A DNA stretch of 64,000 bases from Hydractinia symbiolongicarpus. Lineage: Eukaryota; Cnidaria; Hydrozoa; Anthoathecata; Hydractiniidae. The stretch's first letter is position 1, and every line of letters begins with the position of its first letter. The position numbers and the translations under genes are program-made. The notes below the pieces were generated by a model. The model was not told the origin of the DNA, did not search any database, and was given only the letters and a program-made list of their open reading frames with translations. Positions 10,851 to 21,499 of the stretch are shown one piece after another. Where the stretch lies: positions 13,660,001-13,724,000 of the forward strand of contig NC_079880.1 of assembly GCF_029227915.1 (NCBI RefSeq), given 5' to 3'.

Positions 10851-13800
10851 TTATGCTCCTCTTTTACGAATTTCTGGTAAATCGCAATCTAAACATTGTG
10901 GAAATGTATCAGCGTCATCGTCTGCATCTTCTAAGTATTCACCACAATAGATGCAGATGGCTTGGTAACCGCACGAATAATACAATTTTTCGATTGGATC
11001 ACCACAATCATGATCTTTTACATGGAGATCTAAGCCATGTGGGAGTTGAACATCATCTAAATCATTAAAACAAGATAATATATTAAGTCACAGGAAATAG
11101 CATGAACAGTAAAATATCATTGAAAAGACTAACCAAAAAAAAAGCCACACGAGTAAGAAAGATTTTGCAGGATCTCTTCCAACAAATCGAGTTCTCGTTT
11201 GCTCAACTTTTTTTTTGAAAACACCAAGCGCCATTTGTCACAGTCTTCACATTGAACCATGACGTTCGTGTTTTTTGCGTGTTGAACGGATGGCGAGTAC
11301 TTAAGTTTTTGACGTTTTGCAGCTGGTCTTACAGTTAGGCTTGGCCGATTCTAATATAAATTATACATGTTGAAGAATTACGAATTGGAAAATTCAACTT
11401 TAAAGTATCGAATCTGTTAATTCATACACTCTACGCCAAGAATTGAGTTAAGAAAATTAACATACATCCTTAGTTTTTCTGGCATTCTTTGAAAGACTTG
11501 TAATGGCCTTCTTCCCCCATAACCGGATCAGGCAAGAAAGGCAATTGTTTGCATTTAGCGTCTTTAAACGGTCTAAGGAGAAAATACAATTTTTAATGTC
11601 AAACATTTTTTTAAAATTTAAATGATAATTCTATCCGTAGCTTTTGGGGTGAGTATTATATAGGGTTGTTTCCTACTTACCCACAAGATCCATAAGCCTG
11701 ATTTTCACATTTTTTTATTTGAAAGCTGTAATGTGTTTCCTTACAGTGATCGGCGATGTATTTTTGCAAGGCAATCAAGTGCTTCACGTCTGCTTTCGTG
11801 GTTTTGTCACGCTAAAAATGTAATGCTTTCATTATTGCCGACTTCAATAGCTAGGGTTGAAACTAATGCTCGTTAAAATGTAAAGAAAAGTACCTGAATC
11901 CCGTCATCAATCTCTTGACATTTTAGCCATAACTATTCAATGCTGTCATCTTCGCAGGGTTAAAATGTTTTAAAAGATTTTTCCTTTAACGAAAGACGAC
12001 TCATCTGTTCCTTTAGCTGCTCGATAGGGACAGCAAGAGATTCGTTTAAGTCGCGCTTAAGCTCATCTTTATTAACAGCTACGCGAAGTTCTTTAACATT
12101 ATTTGCTTTTCCTGAAAGGAACCAAGTGAAAAATATAATGTAAGTAAATTAAAGTATTATTCGAAAACTTTGTAGTCACGTCCCTATTGCTCTGAAAAAA
12201 ATGCAAAGTAGCCATACCGACAACTCTTTCAAACTCGTCAGACATTTTTGATCGCATGACACCTAATCCTTAAAGTCCTATATTGACTATACTCATTATT
12301 CTCTCCACAGGATTTGCCCATGAATGATTGGGATCAGTTTTAAGAGCGATTAACATATCCAAATCTAGATCTTTATATAATGATATCAAAGCCAATTTAA
12401 CCGACATATATGTCGGCCGATGATCAGGACCACCATCGCTGTACATCAATAATACGGGTGGTATGATACCTAATGCAAGTATAAAAAATGAGAATTCGTG
12501 AAGGAAATTGCTGGAGTCGATATCTTTCACGAATTTTACCTGGTCTCTCTGACAAAATCTGCTTTAATTCGCAACTGTGACGAAGGGCAGACGAGGCTTG
12601 CAATACGGAATTTTTGAATTCTACGTGCACCTGACCTCGATGAAATGACGCTTCAACAGTATCAGCAATGTCAATCTACAAGTGATAGAAGTAAATATAT
12701 AGAGCACGAATAAAACAAAGAAAATATTAATTTAATTGAAGATAAAAATTATGGTTTTAGTTTGCGATACTCACAATTAAATCAACAGATGGTACAATGC
12801 TGAACTTTGTGAAATCGTGATCACCAACTGCCATGACTTGATTTGCACCCACAATCACCTTTTTGCCATGTTCAGCAGCCGCTACAGGGTATGATGGTTC
12901 ACCACATTTGATTTTGTGTTTATCGTCAAGGCTAACAAGCGTTACAAGGTCTTTGTGTTTTACAGCATACTCCTTCATGTATTTCCAGCTTGCTGCACAA
13001 TAATGTGCATCAACATGATTCACTCTGAGCTAAAAATGAAAAATGTTAAACAATAAAAAAAATAGTTAACACACTCTTGCGTTTTAAAGAAAGTTATAAA
13101 CGTACTTGTCTTTTTTGCACCATCATTTTGATATTGATAGCACCTTTATAATAAGATGCCGCTTTAGCCAGTGGATTTATTGGTTGAAAGTGATAACGCA
13201 ACCATTTGACGGAAGGGATCGGCATACCTTCAGGAACCAATTCTTTTACCCTTTTATGCAGATCATTAAAACTAACAGCCTTAGCCAAGTACAATTGTTC
13301 CCCATGGCGTCTTTCATGACAAGCCACACCAACTTCATTTGACAAATATTTTTCTCTCCTCGCGAAAAAATCTTTAAATCTTTCCTTTTGATTTTCTTTT
13401 GTCTGGTTTCTCAGATCAACAACGATACCGGTATCTTCACAAAGTAATGAAAAATTAAGTCGTCTATCGATTTCGGCCTCCGATAGGTTAGTTGATGCTG
13501 ACATATCACCTGTCAGCTCTTTGAACATAGAATGCAAGGCCTCGGGTGAGGCAGCAAAACCAAATGCACTTTTAAATTCCCTCTTTGTTATTCTGTGTTC
13601 GTAAACAGGTACATCCTTCTCAACCTCACGAATTACTTTAAGACATTCGTTTATCAGCTCTGTTTCTGATAAAATATCAGGTATCTTCCAAATAAAGTGC
13701 AATGACTGTTTGAGACCACCGGAATGGAAAACATAATGCACACATTTCGCTGCCAGACCTTTCCCCAATTGATCCTGGATAATATCATATACCTGTTTTC

Positions 13801-14861
13801 GGTTTGTCGAAGCAGGTAAGTATTCCCTTATTGAAATTACTTTAAACATAGGGGATACGAGCAATGCAGAATTTAACTCCTTTAACTTGTAGTAAATGTT
13901 ACTTTCCTTTATTGGAAGGACGGTTAAATTCGTAGCCTTCTCAAAGCTACTCCTCGGTGTTAACTGGATAGTTTTGACTTTGGTGTTTTTTCTTTGCAAG
14001 TGCCTAACATAATCATCCACCACATCAGTCAACTGCAAACAATAAAGGCGGAACTTTATCCACGATTCGGTCTCAATAAATTTAATTGCTTGTATAACCT
14101 CTTTCAAAGTTATGCTCAATGATTCTAACTTATTACTGGATACATTCCCCAATGTTCTTTTCCGGTGTTTTGTTTTTTCTGGCAAGTTGTAACCTTGAAG
14201 TTTTTTAAAAACTTCTGAAAATTTTCGACAAGATTCTCTTTCGATGGTAACCATGTGACCGTCAAGATACCACAGCATGTTTTTCAATTCGGAAAAAAGC
14301 AGTTATTGTCCGTCAAACTTTGCAATATAGCATTGTTCAACCTGTCCAATCCATTTTTAGGATTTTCGATGGGAGAGTGGGTATATCGTCACAAGACTGT
14401 TTCCGCGCTGAAGCCATCATAAAAGCAAAATCATTTGGTCTTGATGGGGTTTTCGATTCTGTTTGTTTACATTCTACGCATATTTCGTCATTTGGTCTTG
14501 ATGGGGTTTTCGATTCTGTTTGTTTACATTCTACGCATATTTCGTCATGGCTTATCCAAATAGTGAAGTACAACATATTAAATCTTTTGACCTTGTTTAC
14601 AATGTTAGAATCAGGCGGTCCATTAATTTCTTCTAACAGCCTATGGCTTGTTGAGCAAGACCCATACTTCACATGAAGGTTTTTGCATTTCTTAAATAAA
14701 ACATTTTCACGAATTGAACAGTGCGGGAACTTTTCTCCGGCTAAAATATCCTTCAATAACTCTGTGTAAGTGTAAATTAAATCGTGCACATCAATAAAAG
14801 CCCATGGCATAATAATTTTTTTATTTTCAAACGAAGCGACTCGAACACATATGGAAGTCAT
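10851..14861 (-). pseudogene. Nine-exon gene with DDE-like triad (transposase candidate, broken)
   Basis: Exons joined by GT-AG introns can be followed on the minus strand: 14861-14337, about 14290-13106, 13029-12775, 12675-12540, 12469-12218, 12111-11894, 11811-11681, 11572-11466, 11350-11134 and 11056-10851 (the first two may be one exon with frameshifts). Reading phase is kept across the junctions I checked. The protein shows SLDDKHK, then YSDGGPDHR, then NPVERIMS, an order and spacing compatible with an RNase H-fold DDE triad. Cysteine/histidine clusters follow, including a CEDCDKWR motif and a C-terminal CIYC..CLDC ribbon. Lesions: TAA at 12270-12272, TAA at 11960-11962, TAG at 11933-11935, a one-base shift in the 11572-11466 exon, and shifts near 14300. 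I recall related multicopy uncharacterised proteins in cnidarians and sponges. Catalytic function is inferred from the motif pattern. Confidence 0.7.
14431..14544 (-). repeat. 57-bp tandem duplication inside exon 1
   Basis: The 57-bp unit at 14431-14487 is repeated exactly at 14488-14544. It duplicates 19 codons of the minus-strand first exon without shifting the frame. The lack of differences suggests a recent slippage or unequal exchange. Confidence 0.9.
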
Positions 14862-15319
14862 TTTTCAAATGAACTCTTCTTTAAATTCTTTCATCACATT
14901 TGAAAACATTAAAAAAAAAGAACACTTTCGATCGATTGCGACATCATTCAAAATTACGCAATAGTTTTTTCGAAATAGGAAGCATTGAGTATATTTTTTT
15001 TTTTTTGTGGAACTGTGATGAGTATGTTCATCATTTATGTATATTGAATTTTTAATTATTTTTCTTATTTCTTTATTTTATTATCATTAAATGTTTTACT
15101 ATACCGGTCAGTAATTTTTTATGCGGGGTTAAAGAATGTGGCTCAGGGGCGACTTAAAATCGGAGGGTCGGGAAATTATGACATGCGCGGTGATTTGAGT
15201 TGTTGTTGGAAATCCTCAATGATGATGGTGTGGTTGGTGTGCGAAGCATGTAAGGGGTGTTAGATACTCTTTGAGTGATTACTTCATATTTTCATTCTCT
15301 GGGTGGGGGGAAAGTGAAG

Positions 15320-15417
15320 ACAATAATGAAATTTTTTTAAATAATGAAATTTTTCATGCGGTGGTAAATATACATGCGGGCAGCCGACGGTAAACTGAGG
15401 TACGACTTCCTTCGGCC
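15320..15417 (-). repeat. Right terminal inverted repeat
   Basis: The reverse complement of this segment aligns to 10485-10570. It ends in CCTTCGGCC at 15417 and is followed by TTA. Confidence 0.65.
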
Positions 15418-15454
15418 TTAAACAAAAGAAAAACATAAGAACTATGACGTCAAG

Positions 15455-15536
15455 AAGAATCTCGCCGAAGTGTTTACTTTTTTATACCCTGGTTAAAACA
15501 AATTAATTTGTGACGTAAAAAGAATCTCGCCGAAGT
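15455..15536 (+). repeat. Short direct repeats outside the right end
   Basis: The 17-mer AAGAATCTCGCCGAAGT occurs at 15455-15471 and again at 15520-15536, each preceded by TGACGT within a few bases. The two copies are 65 bp apart in the same orientation. Function is unknown. The rest of 15537-16330 has no gene that I recognise, apart from a short inverted repeat CTACCATAAA/TTTATGGTAG at about 16261-16293. Confidence 0.6.
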
Positions 15537-16330
15537 CTTCGAAATTTACGATAAAAGAAAGATTGATATCAGGGGATGGGTCCTATTGTTATTGCCCCGC
15601 TTTGACTTAAATCATAGCATCAATTTAATGACTACACTTTCAGGTACATATGTATATTTATAATTCCATTGATCTTGGAGAAAGATACACAATTGTTTTC
15701 TATTGCTGTGCTAGCAAATGTGAACATGAAACTGTTTATGGTTTCACTGTCAGCAAATTTGAAAAAAGCTTTGTGTCAAATTCAAAGGAAATTTGTGTTA
15801 TCTTGGGTTTCTTTTTTATTTAAGTAACAAAACATTTTATAACAACACAATAAATCGAATAGTTGGCCAGCTGGTATATGTGTAAGGTATAACAATTTGT
15901 TGACTTTATATAGTTCTAAATATGTCCCTTTTACATCGCTCCTGTTCACCTACCGATCCTTCCAATTTTCTGCGGGCTTTGCAAAACAGAATGCATACTC
16001 TAAACACTCTCTTTATTGCTTGTACCGGTATGCGATAAAATTTTAATTTTCCACCTTTTTTTTCTTTTATTGGAGCAGCCTACTGCACAACAAGAATCAG
16101 GCATTTCTTCAAATATAAGTACAAATCACAACCAGAACCTCTTGTTTTCACTTTGTCGCCTTCACCAAACTGGCGCTACTATCCTGCCACCTAGTGCGCA
16201 TGCGTTCGGTTCCATAAACACGCAATCCATCTATAGCGAATTGGTTTTTAGAATCGAGGACTACCATAAATCTTTGTGATTTATTTATGGTAGCATCAAA
16301 ACTTTGACAAATAAAATCAAAAAAATATGA

Positions 16331-16468
16331 ACCCATATTGATAAATCCGAATTTACGTTACATGAAATAGTGTATGGGCTTAATCCGGGTAAATTGTATT
16401 TTGATTTGGAATACTATAAACAAAAAGATATCAATCTTACGGCAAAAAAATATATATACGAGATCGTA
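16331..16468 (+). pseudogene. Primase-polymerase-like fragment
   Basis: A 46-codon frame bounded by stops at 16328 and 16469 contains KLYFDLEYY preceded by a helix-like LHEIVYGL. That pattern matches motif I of archaeo-eukaryotic primases of the PrimPol type, where the acidic residues bind metal. Nothing else of the family is visible. The next frame is open from 16471 to about 16640 with a translation I do not recognise. It is most likely a broken piece of a mobile-element or viral-type primase, or a captured exon. The call rests on one motif, so confidence is low. Confidence 0.35.
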
Positions 16469-16593
16469 TGATAACGGTGGTAGGGGCGATGCATCGGATG
16501 GTACCAATTCTGGCGCCTGATCCGATAGAGCTCGGCAAATTAACGGTGTCCGAATATGATCAATTGATATCCGATTTCAACAAAGCATTATTA

Positions 16594-17150
16594 TCACTGT
16601 GCAGGTTTACACATTACGAACTGCAGGTACAGTTTAGCTAGCTTCCTCATGTCAATTCTCACACTTCTCCTAACTTCAACCAATTTGTCTTTTTTGCTTT
16701 TCTTCCTCTCAAAAAAAAGGTACCCTACTATCATAATTCCCCTATCCCCACAAACTGTACTTCCAATGGAATCCTCCAGTAAGGTATTTAAAACTTCTAC
16801 CTTAAAACGGTCGGATGTGACTTCTGTTGGCTCTTGTAACATATAAAGTATAACGGTACTTTCTGTTTCGTTCCTTTGCCACCTGGCTACTGAGCGCTTT
16901 TGCTTAAAGATTTTGCAAACAGAGCACATTATCAGTCCTTTTTCAGATCCCTTTCTTTTCCTCTCATATACAGGAACTTGTTTCCCACTGTCCTCCTTGT
17001 TTGTCATATACATGCCTTTTAAACGCAAGTGGTTTATTATTTCATTTTGCTCCATTTTTGGAGCATTCACAACAGCCTTCACTTCATCTTTATGTTTCCG
17101 AAGTATATGAGTCTTTAATCGGATACGTAAATCTTGCAAAAAACGCATCT
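16594..17150 (-). pseudogene. C2H2 zinc-finger protein fragment, frameshifted
   Basis: The minus-strand frame of about 184 codons begins with LKTHILRKHKDE, which resembles the helix and histidine pair of a C2H2 finger. The matching cysteine pair (RCVFCK) is present directly upstream but in another frame, with a stop before it rejoins, so the finger is broken. An AG acceptor-like sequence (CATATAG) precedes it near 17150, so this was probably an internal exon. The C-terminal half has a basic stretch ending in RIDMRKLAKLYL that reminds me of multicopy cnidarian proteins of unknown function. Function cannot be stated beyond probable nucleic-acid binding. Confidence 0.4.
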
Positions 17151-17399
17151 CCTATATGGCTTCTTCTTTTTGCTCACTTTTACCTAATAAACAATTTGAC
17201 ATTCTTAAGATAATTAATATAAAACACAATGTTATTACTAAAATAAAATGGAATACAACATATTTCTCAATGATTCAAATTACTAAAGTAAGCAAAAAAA
17301 TTCTTATTTTAGACAATAAATTTTCCCTTCTTTTCCTCTCTAATCTCAAAAGATCTCATTGTATTTTGTCAACTGCATAAAAATGTATGGTTCCTTATC

Positions 17400-19335
17400 T
17401 GATTTAATAATATACGAACCTCAAAAACATTCTCAGAATACACGGACGGTATAAAAAAAATCCCATTTTTAAGATAATTAACATAAATTATCTGCATTAA
17501 TATCAAACAGAAAGGTGATACAACAGATTTTTCAATAATTCGATTTCACAAAGAACTTGAAGTTAAAATCATTTTGAACAAGTAAAATTTGCCAGACTTT
17601 GTAATCGTACAAAATCTTAAAAATATGGATAGAAAGTTTGGATTGTGCTTTCATCTGCACATTTTCTGCAGTAGTTCCTAAAAATTCCTAAAAAAATTCT
17701 ATGTTTTTGTATATCATTTATTAATATACGAAAAAACACATTCTAAGAACACACACCCAATTTGTATAATCAAATTTACAGTTTCAAGACAAAAAATATT
17801 TATTATCTGCATTAATTCGAAAACAAAAAGTCATACAAGTCGATTTCACAATTGAACCAATAGAATTGGAAGTGAATATAATTTTAAACAATGAAGTTTG
17901 GCAGACTTTGAGATCACACAAAATCGGAGGTAATATGGTGCCAAAGTTTACTAACTTGGTCTTGGTCTTCAGGCTTGACAACCCTGCTGTTCTTACTCAA
18001 AATATGTACAGGCTGGTCCTGTCATGACAACCTCCTGTGTAAGGCTGAGTGTTGGGGCACTATAACACATGTGGAAAGCTACAGCCAGAGTCACAAGTTC
18101 TGCCGCAAAGGAGGTTCTTATTTAAATCTTTGCCGTATACATTTTTTCTATTTGTATTTGTTCTGTAACCAGTCCGTTTATGTTGTTACCTCTGTCTTGT
18201 GTCGTATTGTGATTGAAGGATTATTTTTTCTCTTTAAGATTTTCTCAGAGAATAGTTATAGGTCCAAGTTGGACAGTACTCATGCTTGTAATAAGCAAGA
18301 AAGTGTATTCAGCACCTTCTTCTGGGAGCCTAATCCCAATTTTATTTACATCCACCATCCTTGTAGACAAGATACTTCAGTGCAGCTTGTTGTATTTGTA
18401 AACCTTTTTCATACAGTTGGGATTGCATTCCCACACGCACATTTGCTACTTAGCGTTAGAGGTTTTGACAACAGTGTTCTAAAGAAAAATTTGGTTTCCT
18501 TATATAATTTATTACCATATTGAATTAAAAAACATTCTGAGCACACACGGACAATTGCTATCAAAAAATTCACATTTTTAAGATAATATTATAAATTATC
18601 TGCATTAATATAAAAAAAAGGTGATACAGAAGATTTTGCAAAATTTCAATTTCAAATTTTAATCAAAAGAATAAGAAGTCAAACTAATTTTAAATAAATA
18701 AAGTTTTAGCCGACTTTGCTATCACAAAAATAATCAGGAAATGTGGACATAATGCTCGGATTATATTTAGACCTGCACATTTTCTGCAGTAGAATTGGAG
18801 TTTTTGACAACAAATTACTAAAAAATATATATGCTTCTTTATATGATATTGCGGTGGCTAGCCTTTATATGATATTGCGGTGGCTTTTTTAAATTATTTT
18901 CTTATTATTAATATACGAAAAACACATTCTCAGAACACACAGACAATTTGTATAAACAAGTTTTCCATTCAAGACAATAAATATTATTTATCTGTATTAA
19001 TTTGAAACCCAAAAATGATACAACTCGATTTCACAACTTAACTTATAATTTTAAGCAATGAAGTTAGCCGACTTTGAGCTCATACAAAATCTGAGGTAAT
19101 ATGAATATACAGTTTGGATTGCATTCTCACCTGCACATTTGCTACGGTAGCGTTACAGTTTCCTAAACAAAAATTTATGTTTCCCCATATAATTTATTGA
19201 CATATTGACTTAAAAAAACATTCTGAGAAACCACAGACAATTGGTATGAAATAATTCACGTTTTAAGATAGTAATATAAAGTATCTGTATTAATAGGACT
19301 AAGAAAGGTGATAAAACATTTTTTGCAATCAATAT
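17400..19335 (+). repeat. Diverged satellite with dimeric higher-order period near 690 bp
   Basis: The same series of words recurs: AAACATTCTGAG..ACACA.ACAATT, TTATCTGCATTAAT, GGTGATACA, GATTTCACA, CCGACTTTG, CTGCACATTTTCTGCAGTAG or GCACATTTGCTAC. It occurs from about 17420, 17727, 18525, 18915 and 19211. Two monomer types alternate, one with CACATTTTCTGCAG and one with CACATTTGCTAC. Same-type spacing is about 690 bp (18441 to 19131) and neighbouring-type spacing 330-360 bp. The array is interrupted at about 17950-18440 by a segment containing dispersed repeat copy B. Monomers are substantially diverged. Confidence 0.75.
18261..18390 (+). repeat. Dispersed repeat, copy B, inside the satellite
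   Basis: Matches 60-180 in the same orientation. It lies in a non-satellite insert (about 17950-18440) that splits the array. The upstream half of the insert is not seen elsewhere in the window. Confidence 0.7.
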
Positions 19336-19365
19336 AGAAAGAGTTGCGGAGAGGTTGCCAAGACA

Positions 19366-19580
19366 AAGGCATTAAGCACGGCAAGGAAAGGGCACGGCAA
19401 GGCACGGCAAAGCAGGCAAGGCAACAGGAGGAGGAACAAGGAAACAGGAAGAGGAATCAGCAAGGCAGGGGTAGGCAAGGCATGGTAGGCAAACACAAGA
19501 CCATAGAAGGCAGGCAACAGAAAAGGCATAGGAAGGTTAGGCAATGGCAAAGGGACGGCAAGGCAGGGCAGGCACCTTAA
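19366..19580 (+). repeat. Purine-rich AGGCA/GGCAAG low-complexity tract
   Basis: About 215 bp consist of degenerate copies of AAGGCA, GGCAAGGCA and ACGGCA with G-rich spacers. Both strands are open for most of it, which is a by-product of low complexity. It sits at the end of the satellite array. Confidence 0.75.
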
Positions 19581-19730
19581 TAGAAACTCCCTCCCCCTAC
19601 AACTCAAAGATGTACTCAATGTAAGGTATTACATTTATATAAGGTCAATATACAGTGAATCATATTAGCAGAATTATGTGCCAATATAATACAACCTGGT
19701 TGTTGTAGGTGCAAGATAATTGTTTTTCAT

Positions 19731-19798
19731 GCCCTGTCCAGGATTCGAACCTGGATCTCTCGTTTGCAAGAGTGTCATAGCCATTAGACCAACAGGGC
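19731..19798 (-). tRNA. tRNA-like unit 1, probably a SINE head rather than a functional tRNA
   Basis: On the minus strand a 7-bp acceptor stem (GCCCTGT/ACAGGGC), a D arm with TAATGG, and a perfect T arm around GGTTCGAATCC are all present. The length is only 68 bases. The anticodon arm can be drawn as CTCTT/GAGAG, leaving a 6-base loop that does not place U33 properly. A second unit of the same length and same defect is at 31882-31949. Both are followed on the minus strand by an A-rich stretch and the shared word CTTGCACCTA. That shared 3' tail suggests a tRNA-derived SINE family. Confidence 0.5.
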
Positions 19799-20330
19799 GT
19801 AATAATTATGTAATTTTGTTAATTACATATACTTAAATGTTTACACTTGTGTCTAATTAACTAAGCTTTTAAAAAATATTGGTTATTATCCATAAGGTTT
19901 TGACCTTTCGTTTTAAAGGATCGTGTATTTCAGGCTTAATCCCAAAACTTGAGGTAAAACTAAGTATGTTTATTGAAAATTTTCCCAACATGTAAAGAAA
20001 CGACTATTATCAAAACAAACTACGTTATTCCATGAAATTAACGAGTCAAGAATTTTATAACCTAAAGTTAAGCTTGCTAACTGACTATATAACTATACAC
20101 TACGTTAAATATAAAAAACGCATGCTGTTGTGCAAAAGAAAAAATTTATAAGAAGAAAAGTCTGGGGATGGGTTGAGAGGAATGAATTAAGAACAGCAAG
20201 TTTTAGCATTTTTTTATTTTTTTCACCACCGATACCCTCCTCTTCCTCTTCCTCTTCCACTTCCACTGCTCCTCTTCAGCTTCATCCGCTCCCGCACATC
20301 GTCCTCCTCGGTGAAGGTGCGGAAGCCACC

Positions 20331-20416
20331 AGACGCCTTCCAGGACTTGTAATTTTGTGAGCTTATATAAGCTCCCAAAGATTTATTTAGGGAACAAAAG
20401 TCCCGGAAGGCGTCCC
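20331..20416. repeat. Inverted repeat with central palindrome
   Basis: GACGCCTTCCAGGACTT at 20331-20347 pairs with AGTCCCGGAAGGCGTCC near 20399-20415 with one mismatch. The perfect 16-bp palindrome GAGCTTATATAAGCTC lies between them at 20359-20374. A pyrimidine-rich CTCTTC run lies just upstream. This could be a small foldback element. The minus strand has a short frame with a Gly/Arg-rich translation that I do not trust as coding. Confidence 0.6.
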
Positions 20417-21430
20417 AAGATAAATCCTTTTTCTCAGCTGATAATTCCTAAAAACACGATCCAATTGTGCTACATTCAAAACTTCCAAAAACATGCAAAG
20501 TTGATCGACTTTTCTAATCATTCATTAAGTTATATTTACTGTTTTACCACATTCTACACTTCAAAGCAATTATTTCTAGTGTATAACTTACTTTCACCTT
20601 CTCTTCCAACCTTCCAACTGTCTCCTCAAGCCTTTCAACTCGCTGTTTTAACTCCTACATAAAGATTCCTCTCAAATTAATTTAATACTGTACTTTCATA
20701 TGCTAATTCTCGTATGCTAATCTAACTAAGTTTTATATTATCTCATTTGGCCGCTAAAAGTAGTAGTGGTAGTATATATTTGCTGTTTCAATTACAATTT
20801 TATCTATTACGTATAATGAGATGACAATCTATGGCAGTCAGGAAACCAACCAAATAGAAACAGCTAGTTTATGTAACATCGCCGTTATGTGGCAAATTTT
20901 TTAGCAATTGCTGTAAAGATATACCACAGAAACATAGGACACAAATGTGTCTCAAACCTTCCTCAGTATTAAATTTTAATACAAAAAGCTTTATATGAAT
21001 GCAAAATTTTGCATCAAAGAAATGCAATTTCAGTATTGAAAAGGTAAAAAGCAAACTATGAAAATACTTACATCAACAATTTGGTTATTCATAATTATTA
21101 TTATGTCACTAAATATAAATTTAAAACTAATATTAAGCGATTAGGTAAATTTCTAATACAACACCTTTTAATGGGAGTTAAAAGCACTGAAAGAAAAAGA
21201 ATGTTTGCAAACATTTCATGCAAAGAGAGTTTTATTGTCCTGGCTGTTGGTTGAAGAGCGTGTAGACACATTTCTACTCTACTTCAAAACAACATGTATT
21301 TATTAAATTTTAATATCCTAAGTAAAAATGTCATATGTCTACAAGCTCTTCTTGACAACCTGCACCACGAGAAGGTAGCCAATGGGACTAAGCAGGTCAT
21401 ACCAAAAATAAAGGACAGATTTATGTTGCA
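20417..21430. other. Intergenic, nothing recognised
   Basis: A+T-rich sequence without a convincing reading frame, RNA gene or repeat structure. Confidence 0.5.
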
Positions 21431-21499
21431 ATTAACATTTTAAGTAAAAAAGAGTTACCCCATTTTGGTGATGTAATTGTTTACTTGATGTTGCATAAC

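Larger units (their letters stand above)
10485..15417 (-). mobile_element. TIR DNA transposon carrying a multi-exon DDE-like gene
   Basis: The left end (plus strand from 10485) and the reverse complement of the right end (from 15417) align. Both begin GGCC[A/G]AAGGAA and share a core GTACCTCAGTTTAC, then weaker similarity for about 60 more bases. Each end is bordered by TTA (10482-10484 and 15418-15420), a candidate 3-bp target duplication. Between the ends lies one nine-exon minus-strand gene with a DDE-like acidic triad. The element is about 4.9 kb. TTA duplications are known for PIF/Harbinger elements, but the encoded protein does not look like a Harbinger transposase to me, so superfamily assignment is open. 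The coding region is broken, so this copy is non-autonomous. Confidence 0.65.

Noticed and set aside
10853-11068. Plus-strand open frame of 71 codons
   Set aside because: It is antisense to the last exon of the nine-exon gene, whose splice signals and zinc motifs are convincing.
19329-19619. Open frames on both strands over the AGGCA tract
   Set aside because: Low-complexity sequence gives chance open frames on both strands. The translations are compositionally biased with no domain.
19731-19798. Functional nuclear tRNA gene
   Set aside because: The anticodon loop has six bases, U33 cannot be placed, the variable region is too short, and a second copy shares a SINE-like tail. Kept as tRNA-like only.
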